Shown here: in pieces, positions 1 through 12,900 of the stretch
Layout: each line of letters begins with the position of its first letter
How positions within the stretch are numbered: the first letter of the stretch is position 1
Assembly: GCF_036711975.1 (NCBI RefSeq)
Contig: NC_091971.1
Coordinates: 5,091,501 to 5,155,500, forward strand
DNA length: 64,000 nt
Reading direction: 5' to 3'
From: Onthophagus taurus
Taxonomy: Eukaryota > Arthropoda > Insecta > Coleoptera > Scarabaeidae
Notes under the pieces: generated by a model
What the model was told of the DNA's origin: nothing
Database searches by the model: none
What the model saw: the letters and a program-made list of their open reading frames with translations, nothing else
Made by a program: the position numbers and the translations under genes

Positions 1-946
1 TAACTTAAATGAAAGTTGCTTGAATAAAATTTTTATATTTATAGAATGAAACTTTTTGATGTTAAAAAACAAGAATCAATCTCTTTTTTTCTTGAAAATT
101 TAAATGGTCTCTGCGAATTGGTTTCGTCGATATAAATTCATAACCTTAACTAAATTTTTTCCATCAATAGACTCACAAAAGCTTCATTTCATGCACAAAA
201 TCAATATTAAATTGTTAAAAAACGAATTGAAATAATATCAAAGCATCAAGTGTAATAATTCGATTAATAATTTCGATGAAGTCATCGATGTATAACAAAA
301 ACTAGGTCATATTCCATCAAATAAAGCCAACACAGGCTGTTATCGAGTCATTCCACCTCGCTGATCAAATGGTAAAGTCAATTAGCTGCCTAAACGTCTA
401 TAATGAGTGTACGAAATAGATGGAACGTCACATAGCCGACGTCAACTCTTCATTATCGGATGGCGGTTCAATTTTCCCTACTTATAACTTTTTTCCAATT
501 ATTTTTAAACCTAACTTTTAAATTGAAATTGCAAATTAACTATTAGACTTTTAATTTAAAATGTTCTCATGCAAATTAACGATATAACGCAACAATACAA
601 TTTGGATGGAACGAAATTTCGGAATAACAACGGTCGCCGAGACGGGGAAAAGCAATTTCTTAAGGTCCCCGCGTAAAATTAAACCCGCAATAACGTAATG
701 CTCAAGCTATGGCACCCCGAAATTAGAACCTCTATTTACGGCCTTGCTATATAGCAAAACGCTAGCTCGAATTTTAGCTAAAAGCGAACCCTTAACAGGG
801 TGAAATTAAGTTAATAAAGCACGGTTACGGCCGACGACGCCGACGTTGAGAGCCCTTTTCTCGTAGCGCCAAATTCGATTCCCCACATGAAAATAGCCAC
901 TTTAAAAAATTTTTTATTTTATTTAACTCGATTTTTATTTTCACAG
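1..946. other. Upstream non-coding stretch, probably intron of the lectin-like gene
   Basis: No exon could be supported here. The next exon, at 947, begins in mid-codon after a splice acceptor, so this stretch is most simply an intron of the lectin-like gene. From about 600 to 880 the base composition is noticeably richer in G+C than the surroundings, but no open frame or RNA fold was recognised. Confidence 0.4.
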
Positions 947-3900
947 TTGATTCTACGTCCCAATACGATGCCATAAGAGCTTATCTAAGGGAACTGGACA
1001 TCACCGAGAGTATTTGGATAGGTCTTCAACGAAATAGCAACAAACCCGAGTTTATATGGACGTAAGTGTTTTGAAATGGGCGTCGATATGAAGTGTTTAA
1101 TTAAATTAGAATAGAAATGTAATTGTTCCCTCACAATTTCGGGATTAAACAGAATTGAAATATTCAGTTCACCCCGTTGGCTATAACATTTAAATGCAAA
1201 CCAGACCGGGGATTTCGTTACAGTTGTGACAACCTTAGGGATTAAAATTACCCGAATTACCGAATAATAATGAGTGAATCCCAAAAACAATCAATTTGTG
1301 ATGACTCTTAAATATTTGATTAGCCCTTTTTGAATTAATTATAATTTAGGGGATAAAATTCAATTTGTGGGTTAATTTCAGAACTAATTCTTTTTCGGAC
1401 CTCGTCGAGTAGACGATAAAAACTTAAATAGAACTGGGACAGCTTGGAAAAGGCTCGTGAAAAATGCATTTTGGCCGGAAATTTATTCATGGAAACTACC
1501 GGGAAAGCGATACTCTAAAAAAATGACCCAATTCGTCTAGAAATTAAGTTATTTTTTTGTTTTTAATTAATTCCTTAAGCAATTTACTCGATGGTCCTTC
1601 TAAATAACTCATTTTTAATATTTCAGCGATTTCCATCTTTTAACCAACAACGATCATTGGCAAGAACCCATTCCTAAAGTTACCGAAGCACTCTGCGTTT
1701 CGATGGACCCCGCAACTGATTATAGGTGGCACCCATTAACTTGTGGGGGTCCATCTGTTTCGTCTTTCATCTGCGAATTACCAGGTAAATATTTCTGAAA
1801 GATTTAAATAACCATCACAATAAATTTAGTTGGAATAAACTCTAATTTAGAGATACTTAATCGGTTCTAATCGTTCTAAATTGTGATCGAAGCGAAACGT
1901 GTTCGAACTCGACTCTAGAGAAATTACCTCTACGCGCTACCCCGTTTCTAGACGAAGACCTAATTTGTCGACCAGGTAACAATCTATAGGACCATTAACT
2001 AGTTCGAATCGGTTTTGGTCTCCGTTTTTGGAGGTCCCATCGAAGCGAACGTACCGGCTGCTACCGGACAACTTAATTCGGCCGTATGTCCCGGAGTTGC
2101 TATCGCGTTAGTTCCGAGTGGTGCCCTACAGTTTAGGTCGTAAAGTCTATTTAGTGTCCTAGAAATGGTTTTCGAAGGGGATCGGTTAAACGATAAGGGG
2201 GGATAATTCCCTTTGTTATTTTTAGACATAAAAACGGATTAAATCCTTAATAACACGAGTGCGGGAAGTTAGCCCCCCATTTTTTGATTTTTAAATTTTT
2301 CATTGTTGTTCTAGATTGTTTTAGAGTTGTTCCACATTATTCCAAAGCAGAAAATAGAACAAATAAAAACTCGGCGAGAAAAACAGGTTTTTCGACTAGC
2401 TCCCCATTTTTGGAAATATCAGATTTGCTTTGTTGTTTTGGATTGTTCTAGTTGTTCTAGTTATTGTTCTAGAAAATGAAAATTATGGGATACAGCATTA
2501 CGAAGTTGTAACTAAAAATAGGTTTAGCTGCCAAAATGTCTAGTTGATTGCTGTGACCATAGTTTCTCTATTTTCAATGCCATATTACAAATATACAGTG
2601 TGTCCATAAAGTAACGGATATAGGCGATAAAATCATAATAAACGGTTTATGAAAAAATCCCTGAAAGGGGTCTAAAGATTTTAATTTTTTAAATAATGTT
2701 GACACAACTCAATTCCAACGGCAGTTATTCCAACAAGATAGCGCGCCACCACACTTCAAGAAGTTTTACTAAATCCAAGGACAGTAGAATCTAACAGGAC
2801 TGCTACATTCATTGTTGTGACAACGTGCCCGCTAACTACGTCATACCATTTGCCACGCCCAGCTCTATGCGTTTGCTGTGTATTTTTTGAGGTTATATCG
2901 TAGACATATTCATATTATTTTTGAAGTTTTATTTTTTTAGACGTAGTAATGTCTATCATGTAACCTCTAAATCTCTAAAAACACACAGCAAACGCATAGT
3001 AGTCAATGACAGTTAACAGGGCGTGGCAAATAGTGTGACGTAGTGTGCGGGCAACCAACCCATAGTGAGCTACAAAAATACAATGCATGTAGCAGTCCTG
3101 TTAGATTCTACTGTCCTTGACTAAATCAGTTTTTGACACTTAGGAAATTGTTTAAAATAATTGGTTACCATAGTTACTCATGGCTACTGCTATTTTCATC
3201 ATGTCGACAAATCTGAAGTAGTTAAACTTTAAAGGAATTTTTCTCGAAAATTTTCTTATGTAAGCAATCTAAGTTCTTTCATATTTCGTAATAAAAATGT
3301 GGGATTGCCATTTGAAAAAAATACCGATGACGTCATAACTCGCTTAAAAATGGCGGAAGAAATTTAAAATCTACACCAAACAATTGCAAAAAATTTAAAT
3401 CTTTAGACCCGTTTCAGGGATTTTTCCATAAACCGTTTATAATTATTATCGCCTATATTCGTTACTTTACGGACACACTGTATACTTATTATACCTAAAG
3501 CAATCCTGAACAGCTATTATTTTCACTAGAACAACTCTATAAAGAATACTCTTTGAAAATTAAAGTTTTTGGAAGTGTCAGTTAGTAATTCTTGCGTCAA
3601 AGGTTTTAAATTACACAATAACAACTAAAAAACACATAACGATCTAAAATAACTCAAACTTTGCTGATTCAAATTGTTCTAGGTGTGTTTTACGTTTTAA
3701 CTAGGGAAAAATCTGAAATCTGAAACGTATTTATCTTCCTAAAAATACAGCAAAATGCAGACCTAAAAAGAAAAATAATAAATCAACAATTGAGTTATCC
3801 AACTATTCGATCAGCAAACAAAAATACATTGTATTATACATTATGTATTAAAAAATAAATATCCCTGTGTCCTACCCACACAGAGATATATTTATACAGG

Positions 3901-6900
3901 GTGTTTCACCGGTCATTAGACGTTTCTGGGGTTCTGGCCAAAATAAAAATTTGAGATTTCAGACTTAAGTATTATCAATTGCGTTCTCTTCGACTAAAAT
4001 ATTTTCAGAATTCCAGCACTTCCGGTTACACCGGAAGTCGCCACCTACTTTATTTTTTTAAATGGAACACCTGTATATTTTTACATATTTGGATTTGTCT
4101 GTTTTCATGGTTTATAAATAACACTACTTTTTGTAATTTGATTCGGCCGTTCTCGAGTTATTCGAATTTTTCCAGAAAAATCTGCTCCAGCAGACATTTA
4201 TTCAAAAAAACCGAGAACACTCGAATTTTGGGATACAAAATAGCAGGTAACCATGACAACCAGTTATTTCAGATACCTTAGTAAGACAATGATTAATTTT
4301 TGATATCTGAAACTGTTGGTTGCCATGGTTACCTACTGCTATTTTGCTATTTCAATTGAATAGGACGTGATCAATAGGATTCAGGTCAGGACTTAACGCC
4401 GGCCATTCCATGACCTGAATTCCACGTTCTTGCAAAAAGTTTTTGGTGATACTGGCGGTAGGTGGCTTTGCATTGTCCTGTATTAGGATAAAATTTTAAC
4501 CGACCCCATATGAAGCAGGCACCACATGGTCCTCCAAGAGGTTTTCGATGTAATTCATGCCATTTAGTCTACCATGAACAACAACAAAATCAGTTCTGTC
4601 GTCTATAGTGATTCCAGCCCAAATTATAACAGATCATTCTACAAATTCATTCGTGCTGCTGCATAAGGCGTGGTGCGCGGACAAATCTTCTAGATTTCAA
4701 ATTAGCTTCTTTTAATTTGTTTCTAACAGTTTGATCAGAAATTTCTATTCCATGTGCTCGTCTTAGGTCATTTAGGAGGTCTCGTGATGTGGTAGTACGC
4801 GTACGTAGACAGGAAATCGGTCTTGATTTTGAGTAGTTTTTCGATTTCGACCTTGTTCATCTCTTCTAACATGTTGGCCAGTCTCCTGAAACCGATTCCA
4901 TAAACGCCAAATAACAGAACGGGAAACTCGAAGATCCCTGCTAACATGTCAAACAGAGTGGCCATGCTGAATAAGAGCGATAGCACGAGCAACTTGCACT
5001 TCACTAAAAAAAACAGTTTTATAACAAGATTAAAACATCCCTAGGATATTTAAACATATAAAAAATTGATTTGATTGCGTATTGAAAGATTTTCAAAGAT
5101 ACTAAAAAGTAGAAAAACCTTATTGCTGCGTGTCAAAATGATACTAACTCCTTGAAATGCCATTATTAGTCAAAAATTAATTAATATCATTGAAAGGGGC
5201 GTTTTCCAGAAAATTTAAAGTCTTTGAAGTATGAGAAAACCAAATTGGTGTGTGTCAAAATGATTCAAATCGAATAAAAGCATCGATAAAATACTTAACG
5301 AGGATGAATAAGAAAGAAAAATGATTTTGATGAGCTTTGAAGAAGTTTCAAAGATACCAAAATATAGAAAAAGGTTATTGGTGTGTGTCAAAATGATTTT
5401 ATTCGATTAAAAACATCCCAATGGTATATATAAAGAACGAAAGAATTAAAAAATTAATTTTCACTACAAAAATAATCCATAAACCATTATCGATTTGATA
5501 CGATGACGCTTCTAATCAACGAAAATTGACAACTAAATTCATTTGTCATCTTTAGTAGGCTTTCATTCGCGAATTCAAAGCATACTTGACAATTTTCCAC
5601 TTTGTTTTGCGTTATTAATTTACATTTTTAAGTGTAACTTAGAAGTAACTAAGAGTTGTGACATTGTTTTTGTAATTTTCTTTAGTTAAATATATGCCGT
5701 TGAAGTAAACCAAATTTGATTTGTCTAGAACTATTATTTAAAAAGTTACAAATTTCGAAAAGTGTTCCCCTAATTTTTTTGAGCAGGGTATATAAATATA
5801 TCTCTGTGTGGTTGGGACACAGAGATATTTAGTTTTTAATACATAATGTATAATAATGTCCCGCACTCTAATAACACAAACTTAAATCGAAACTATTTTG
5901 AATTTTAAAAGTATTTTTAAATTTCCTTTTAGTTGCAACTTGATAATCTGTAAAGCGATAAATTTCGTCGACTTGCATTAGTCCGGGTTTTCAGAGGGAA
6001 TGGTTTTAAATAGAATTTGCTAGTTGGAAAGGTCCTTGGACATTAATGCAAGAGTAGAATTTATGTTTTAGCTTTGAGCATTAAATTTAATTAAAAAATC
6101 ACCAAGCTAAAAGCTTTAAAAGTATTGTTTATTATTTTTTGTATCACACAAATACGATTTATGCAAGATTATTCTTAGGATTGTTAAAAAAAATTTTTGG
6201 TGAATAACAATGCGAACGTTAAAGTGCATTGCGGAAGTGCTATTGGTTACAGGTCATGTATCCACCTATTGGTAAGGAGTGAAAGCGACGACTCAAGCGT
6301 AGACGAGCGCAATACAGACGTTATGTTGCGATAACAGACCTCTTCATATCGTGAACTATTTTCAAAATCACATAAGAGTGAACGAAGCGAACATTTCGAT
6401 TCAATAATATGCAAATCGATATGGTTTATGAATTATTTTTGTAGTGCAAAATTAATTTTTTTAATTCTTTCGTTCTTTATATATACCATTGGGATGTTTT
6501 TAATCGAATAAAATCATTTTGACATACACCAATAACCTTTTTCTATATTTTGATATCTTTGAAATTCCTTCAAAACTCAGCAAAATTATTTTTCTTTCTT
6601 ATTCATTTCTCGTTAAGTATTCTATTGATGTTTTTAATCGATTTGAATCATTTTGACACACACCAATCAGGTTTTTTTATACTCCAAAGACTTTAAATTT
6701 TCTGGAAAACGCCCCTTTTAATGATATTAATTAATTTTTGACTAATAATGGGATTTCAAGGAGTTACCAATCAATTAGTATCATTCAAAAAAAGGCTTCT
6801 TTCTTTCTCAAGAGCTCACGTTTTAGTTTAGTTTAACAACCTTTTCTAGTAGTAATATTGTGAATTAATTGTTTATAGTTTATAAGCTAATTTTCTCTAG

Positions 6901-9900
6901 TGTCTCTATTGACTACTAGATTAGGACTCAAATGGTATGTTTATATAAGTTTTTGAGTAATTTATTTGAGAGTACACGATATACCTCTGCGTTGCCCATT
7001 CTTATCCTATTCGTGTTGTTTTTTTTTAATATTTAGTCACCCCGAATTACACCGGTGGTGTGAAGATTGTATCCTTGTCTCTTTATCATTGGCCTTGTCT
7101 TTTGGGTTTGCTAATTATTTAACTGTTTACTGAACCAGTCTGCTAATTATGAGCAAGCAATTAGAATCCATTCTTAATAAAAAGTCAGCAACCGTTCAGG
7201 ACGTTTTGGTCTGAGTTAAATATAATTAAAACAAAAACAAGCGAAATAGCAGAACTTCAGCAGGAAGTTACAAATCTAAAGGAGGGGAATGCTGTTTCCC
7301 TCCTTTGAATGCTAGGGAAAATAATTTAATCTTCTTTAATGTTCCCGATTCTACTGAAAATCGAGCCGGTTTAGAAAAAGCGATTTGTCGTGATACGTTG
7401 GAAGTAGACATTGCTGATAAAGACATTATACAGGCTCACAGAATAGATAGGGCGAAAGACAAACCAATCGTTGTAAAATTCTCATCGTTACCTTTTCGGA
7501 ATGAAGTTCTTAAGACCGCGTACAAACTCAGGGGTAATACAGACAGAATAGTTTTGGATAGAGACCTAACCCCGGAAGATCGTGCAGAGAATATCATACT
7601 TAAGACTAGATATGAGCTTGTGCAGAAGGGCGTTAACTTTGGCAATAAGCGGTACTCAGCGGGAGACATATTATACAATTCATCGTTTATTGAAGATATT
7701 TGTATAGCTGAGCTTTTTCTTCTGGGGTTGCTTTAGCGAACCCATCATCTTTTAAGGTGCTTGCGCACCGAAAACAAAAGCTAATCGCAAATAGATTATA
7801 ATTGTCTCATTTTAGAATCATATCGGGTACGGTTGGTCATTTAAATGTGGGATCATTGCAGCCTCACTTTGATGCTTTGTCCCCTCAGTAGTCTTTAACG
7901 CTGATATTGTTGCACTATCAGAAACGTGGTTATCATCTGGTAGTCGGATTCTTTGTTTGCTTTGGATTCCCATAAATTATGGCGCCAGGATAGATCATCC
8001 AGGGGATGTGGTGTGACTTTCTTCGTACGGAAAGGTATTCAAATAAATGTATTAAAAGCACTTTCCAATGATCATATTGAATACCTATGGCTTGCTGAGT
8101 AGGTGCAAAATGTCAAATTTGCAGTTGGTCTTGCGTCTCGTACTAGAGTCTCGCAGATAAGTATTTCTGCAAAATTTCTGTAAATATTTGCGTATCTACA
8201 CGCTGGAATTCCAGTAATGATATGTTGAAAGTACCTCTTGAAGGTAGACATAGACTTGGTGCATTGTGTCAAAATGTTGTTGATTTAAAACCATATGCTC
8301 TTGAGGGCAAAGAATAGATACTGCTAGAAGAAGTGCATAAATTACTAGTCCACTTTCAAATACTTTCCAAGAAACTCGGAGAATGGAAGTATGTCAAATT
8401 ACCTATGGTGGTTGTATGTATCAATATACTAATGGATAATATTGAGAGCAAAATATTTGCACGCTGTCGAAGAGCAGCTTATTGTTAGTTTTCAGGCTGC
8501 GAGAGACAAAATATTAAAGCATTATCGTAAAACTAATTAGATTTATGCTGCAGTTTAAATTCTCGATTCGCAACATAAGATAGAAGTTTTTGATATGATA
8601 AGATGGAGCCAAGAATTAAAAGAGACTTGGGTTCAGAAATTTGAAGATGTATACAAAGCCTATTTCCATCAATCAGAAGGCCAATGTTCGAAAGTAACGG
8701 CATTGGATTTTGTATGCAGTAAATCCTACGCCTTCCGAAGTAGAATGGATGCAGGAGCTTCAAAAATATTATTCTATGGCTCGGTGTAATAAAGACACAG
8801 ATATACGACACTGGTGGAAAATGCATGCTTCTGAATTTCCTATTTTAAGTTTAATGGCACGAAATCTCTTAAGCATACCGGCTACTTCAGTCCCGGTGGA
8901 AAGATTATTATCATGTGCTGCATTAACTATACATTACATTACATAGAATATATATCGGGTAGGCGGACCAACCAACCTTGCACCGCGACCCTAAGGATCT
9001 ATTGTACCCCGATATTATCAAATTTCACCGTGCAGTCCAATGCTCTTAACGAACATTAATACCATGCTCGGCGAAAGGTCATTCAGATCTTTTGAAGAGA
9101 TAAACTGCGACCCAAAAATCGAGAATCTGATACGGTTAACGGCAAGGCAGTGGCATAAAACATGCTCAACCGTCTCTGCTTCCTCCGCACATAGTCGGCA
9201 TTCAACATAGTCGGCTAAACCCAACAAGTTGAGGTGTGCTTTTAATCGGCAGTGCCCAGTAAAAGCACCCATTAGAACTTTTATGCTACTACGGACAAGT
9301 CCTAAAATATTCCCGGGTTTGACAGTGGCGATGTTAATAAACACCTTAGCATGTCTCATTCCAGGAAAACTGGTCCACAGTAGGCGAAGTCTCTCTTCAG
9401 CCCACAGTCCAATCCTATATTTGGCCATCGCAAATAATAATAATGTCTTTATTCGTACCAACATCAAATTAACAAATTAAATATTCTATACAAAACAAAT
9501 AAAATAAAATACTAAATTCACTAGTAAATTATAATAGTACGAAATGGCGAAGTTCAGTGCCGAGACACTGCTCAACTTAACCTTAAATTCCATTATAATA
9601 ATATTCAAAAAATTCCAAAACGTTCAGCAACAAGCGAACAAACTAGATATATAAAGAAAATTATTAAAGAAATACCTCTGCCAGTACAGACAGAAACGGA
9701 AAAAAAAAATGTAAAAAAAAAGAAAACTAATACTTAATAAATGCCACCTTCGCCTTACATTTAAATAGTTAGGATGGCCGTCTGTTGATCAAGTAAGCAA
9801 CCAAACACTCGCTTTTTAAATGAGGAGACGCTTGCTAGCAGTTTCGTTTCAGTGGGTAAATCATTGTACATCTTTACAATCTGATAACTGAAGCTCCGTT

Positions 9901-12900
9901 TAAATAATTCCGTATTGTGGTTAGGAGGTGACAGAGCCCCCCTGAATCTCAAATTCAAGTTATGAATGTCAGTGCGATATTGAATTTTTTGGCATAAATA
10001 TTGAGGCTTTTCTCTCTGAATTATGTTGTAATAAAACACACAACAATGCAGCTGCCTCCTACGGACCATATTAAGCCATTTTACCTCTGTCAACTTATGT
10101 GAAATTCTGTCATACTTCCTAATCCCGAAAATAAATCGCAGACAGGCGTTCTGAACCCTCTGTATGCGCTGCTCATCGACCCTAAGTAAAGACGGCCCAT
10201 ACACCACATCTCCAAAATTAAATTTTGATAAAATCGGCGCATTACAAAGTAGAGTCTTAGTGTTGACAGTGAGAAGATGGCGAGAGGGGTACAGAGCTTT
10301 TAGTTTACCAAACGCACCCTGAAGCACACTTGTCACGTGACTCCGGAATCTCAAATCCGAATCCATCACCAACCCAATTACGTGCTTCAGATACAATGGG
10401 GAGCGTTGATCCGTTGACCGTTACCCTGACATCTCCACCATAACGCAAAATATCCATTTTTCGGCCAAATATCATAACTTTTGATTTATTCGGATTGATT
10501 ACTAAACTGTGATGGTTGGCGGCAGACACCAGATCCGACAATTCTATATTCAATAAATTCAGATAATGTTGTTGTTCTTGAGGTTTATATGATATATACA
10601 CCTGAGTATCGTCTGCGTAAAAATGAACTTTGCAGTACTTAAAAATATTACTTAAGCACAGAACCCTGCGCCACACCCGACCCAAGAAGGCGTACATTAG
10701 ATTGATGGTTAGACAGCTGCACGTATTGTTGACGACCACTTAAGAAATTCTCAAAGAATGCAACTGCTGAATCTTCCAGCCCATAGTGCTTTAAAATAGT
10801 TAGTAAGAGGTTGTGATTTACTGTATCAAATGCCTTCGTGTAATCCAATGGAACAAGTATAGTCATGTACCCTCTATCTGTTGCACCCATTATGTCATCG
10901 ATTACACACGTTAAAGCAGTCGTACAACTGTGACCATGTCTAAATCCAGACTGAACCGAAGGAAGGATGTTATTAATTTCCAGGTGATGCTGCAGTTGAC
11001 CATTAATAATTTTTTCCATGATTTTTGACATTGCCGTTAGTATACTTATTGGACGAAGGTCAGAAACGAGGATCGGATTAGCAACTTTTGAAATCGGGCG
11101 CACGACTGCTACTTTCCACAAAGAAGGAAATACACTATTTTGAATACAAAAATTAACAAGATGTGTGACATAAGGCAGTAGAAATGGCATACAGTATTCT
11201 AATGTTTTAACCGATACTCCATCGGTACCAATTGCATTAGATTTAATTGATTTCAAAATCTTCAGAACATCGCTTTCAGATACTGTAGAAAATCTGAGAG
11301 GGATTACAACACGTTCATTTAAGTTGGAATACATATTATTATCAATGGTGGTATTAGTGCTGGGAAGCGAATCAATAAAGAAATCGTTAATAATAGAAGC
11401 ATCTTGAAAGTGGTTAGGAAGCGATCTATGTTTGGACTTAAAAAAAATCCGTGGATTTCAAAGTATGCCAGGTCTTAGCACCGTTACCCAAATCCAAAAA
11501 ATTTTGTAAATATTTTTGTTTACAATTGCGATGCATATTTGTAACCAAGTTACACGCCGTTTTATATAGCTGCCAATGCGCGGGGTCTCGTGAGCGCTTA
11601 AAAGATTGAAGCAGTTTATCTCGATTTTGCATTGCTGCTCTTAGTTCAGCAGATATCCAGGGGGCCCCTGGCTTAGTAATTCGAGCTTTCTTTAGCGGCG
11701 CGTGCAGATCCAATAGCACTAGTATATTTTCAGTTAGAAATCTAACTTTTTCATGTATAGTCTGTATCTCGTATAGAATTCGCCAGGGCAATGATTGTAA
11801 GTGCTTATAAAACATTAACTCGCTAAAACCAACGTAGTTCCGATATGTCTTGAAAAGGGGTACAACCCTCTCCTGTGGTGTATGTAGCTCAACAAAGACC
11901 AGAGAATGATCCGACAGATCATTATCCAACACCCCACTATCAGACACTAATTCATCGTTAGAGAACAGAATAACATCAAGCAAAGTGGCAGTTTTCGGGG
12001 TGACTCGTGTTGGCTCTTTAATTAGCCGCTGCAGTCCAAACACCTCCAGAGTATTAATCAATTCAGAAAGTTGAAATGATACACTAACTGCTGGTTCCGG
12101 CCCCACAAACTCTTCAGCGCTGCCATCTCGTGCTAGCTTATCTGCCGCTTCATTGCCAGCAACCCCAGAGTGACCCGGGACCCAGATCAGAGAGACTCTG
12201 TTATCACAACTCAATGTGTTTAATGTTCTCTTACAATCATTAACCAGAGCCGACACCGTTTTCACGGCTTGCAGCGCTTGGAAAGCGGCTTGACTGTCTG
12301 AGAAAATTCGTACTGTCATGTTCTTCACCCCTCTTTCAAGAAGGATTTTAGCACCCATGTCAATAGCAAATACTTCCGCCTGGAATACAGTACAGTACGT
12401 ACCCAGGCTGTAGGCTTGCTTAATTCGAGGTGTCTGGCAGTATACTCCTGCTCTTACCCCTTCAGGCGTTTTTGAACCATCTGTGTACAAGCAAATGTCT
12501 GACCGAACCAGAGAATTTTCATTTTCGATCCATGACTAGTACAGTCTGGTATCGAGCATTAATCACTGATAGTGATACCGCCAAATCTCACGGCATTGAT
12601 AGCACAGTATCAGTGCTTATAATGTCTTCCGCAGCCCATTGGTAGGACATGTTGGAACAGTTTTGAGCATATTGCTTAAATCTGTGAATGGTTGTTCTAG
12701 CCACTTTCTCTATATGCAAATGCAGAGGAGATAGGCCAAGCAGAACCTCCATTGCTAGAGTTGGCGTTGTGCCTATCGCACTGCATTAACTATAAGAAAA
12801 CATCGAAATCGCCTTAATAATAAATCTGCACGATGTTTGTTATGTCCCTGAATGCGATGGAAAGTACTCTTTTGCTTTCAATTCTCTTTTTTATTATATT

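Larger units (their letters stand above)
3833..5854. repeat. Inverted repeat pair (~64 bp arms) around a Tc1 relic
   Basis: Arm 3833-3896 and arm 5791-5854 are inverted copies containing TATACATTATGTATTAAAAA and a CACACAGAGATATATTTATA block. Each arm itself folds through ACACAGAGAT and its complement. The pair could be the ends of one element, but the left arm of the large foldback repeat (5004-5497) starts inside it and ends outside it, so the two are interleaved rather than simply nested. Confidence 0.6.

Noticed and set aside
600..880. rRNA-like G+C patch
   Set aside because: Some words look rRNA-like, but no conserved core helix or boundary could be matched.
985..1290. Minus-strand 101-codon frame opposite a lectin exon
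   Set aside because: It overlaps the WIGL exon antisense, has no motif, and the plus-strand exon is well supported.
1999..2229. Minus-strand 76-codon frame in the lectin intron
   Set aside because: G+C-richer patch and protein-like composition, but no homology I can name, no splice context and no start signal.
4768..5004. Minus-strand 78-codon frame with a hydrophobic start
   Set aside because: It is an out-of-frame reading of the Tc1 transposase N-terminus, recovered in another frame.
7436..7678. Minus-strand frame opposite ORF1
   Set aside because: Antisense shadow of the LINE ORF1, which carries the recognisable motifs.
12430..12645. Plus-strand frame across the RNase H region
   Set aside because: Shadow of LINE A, which reads on the other strand.
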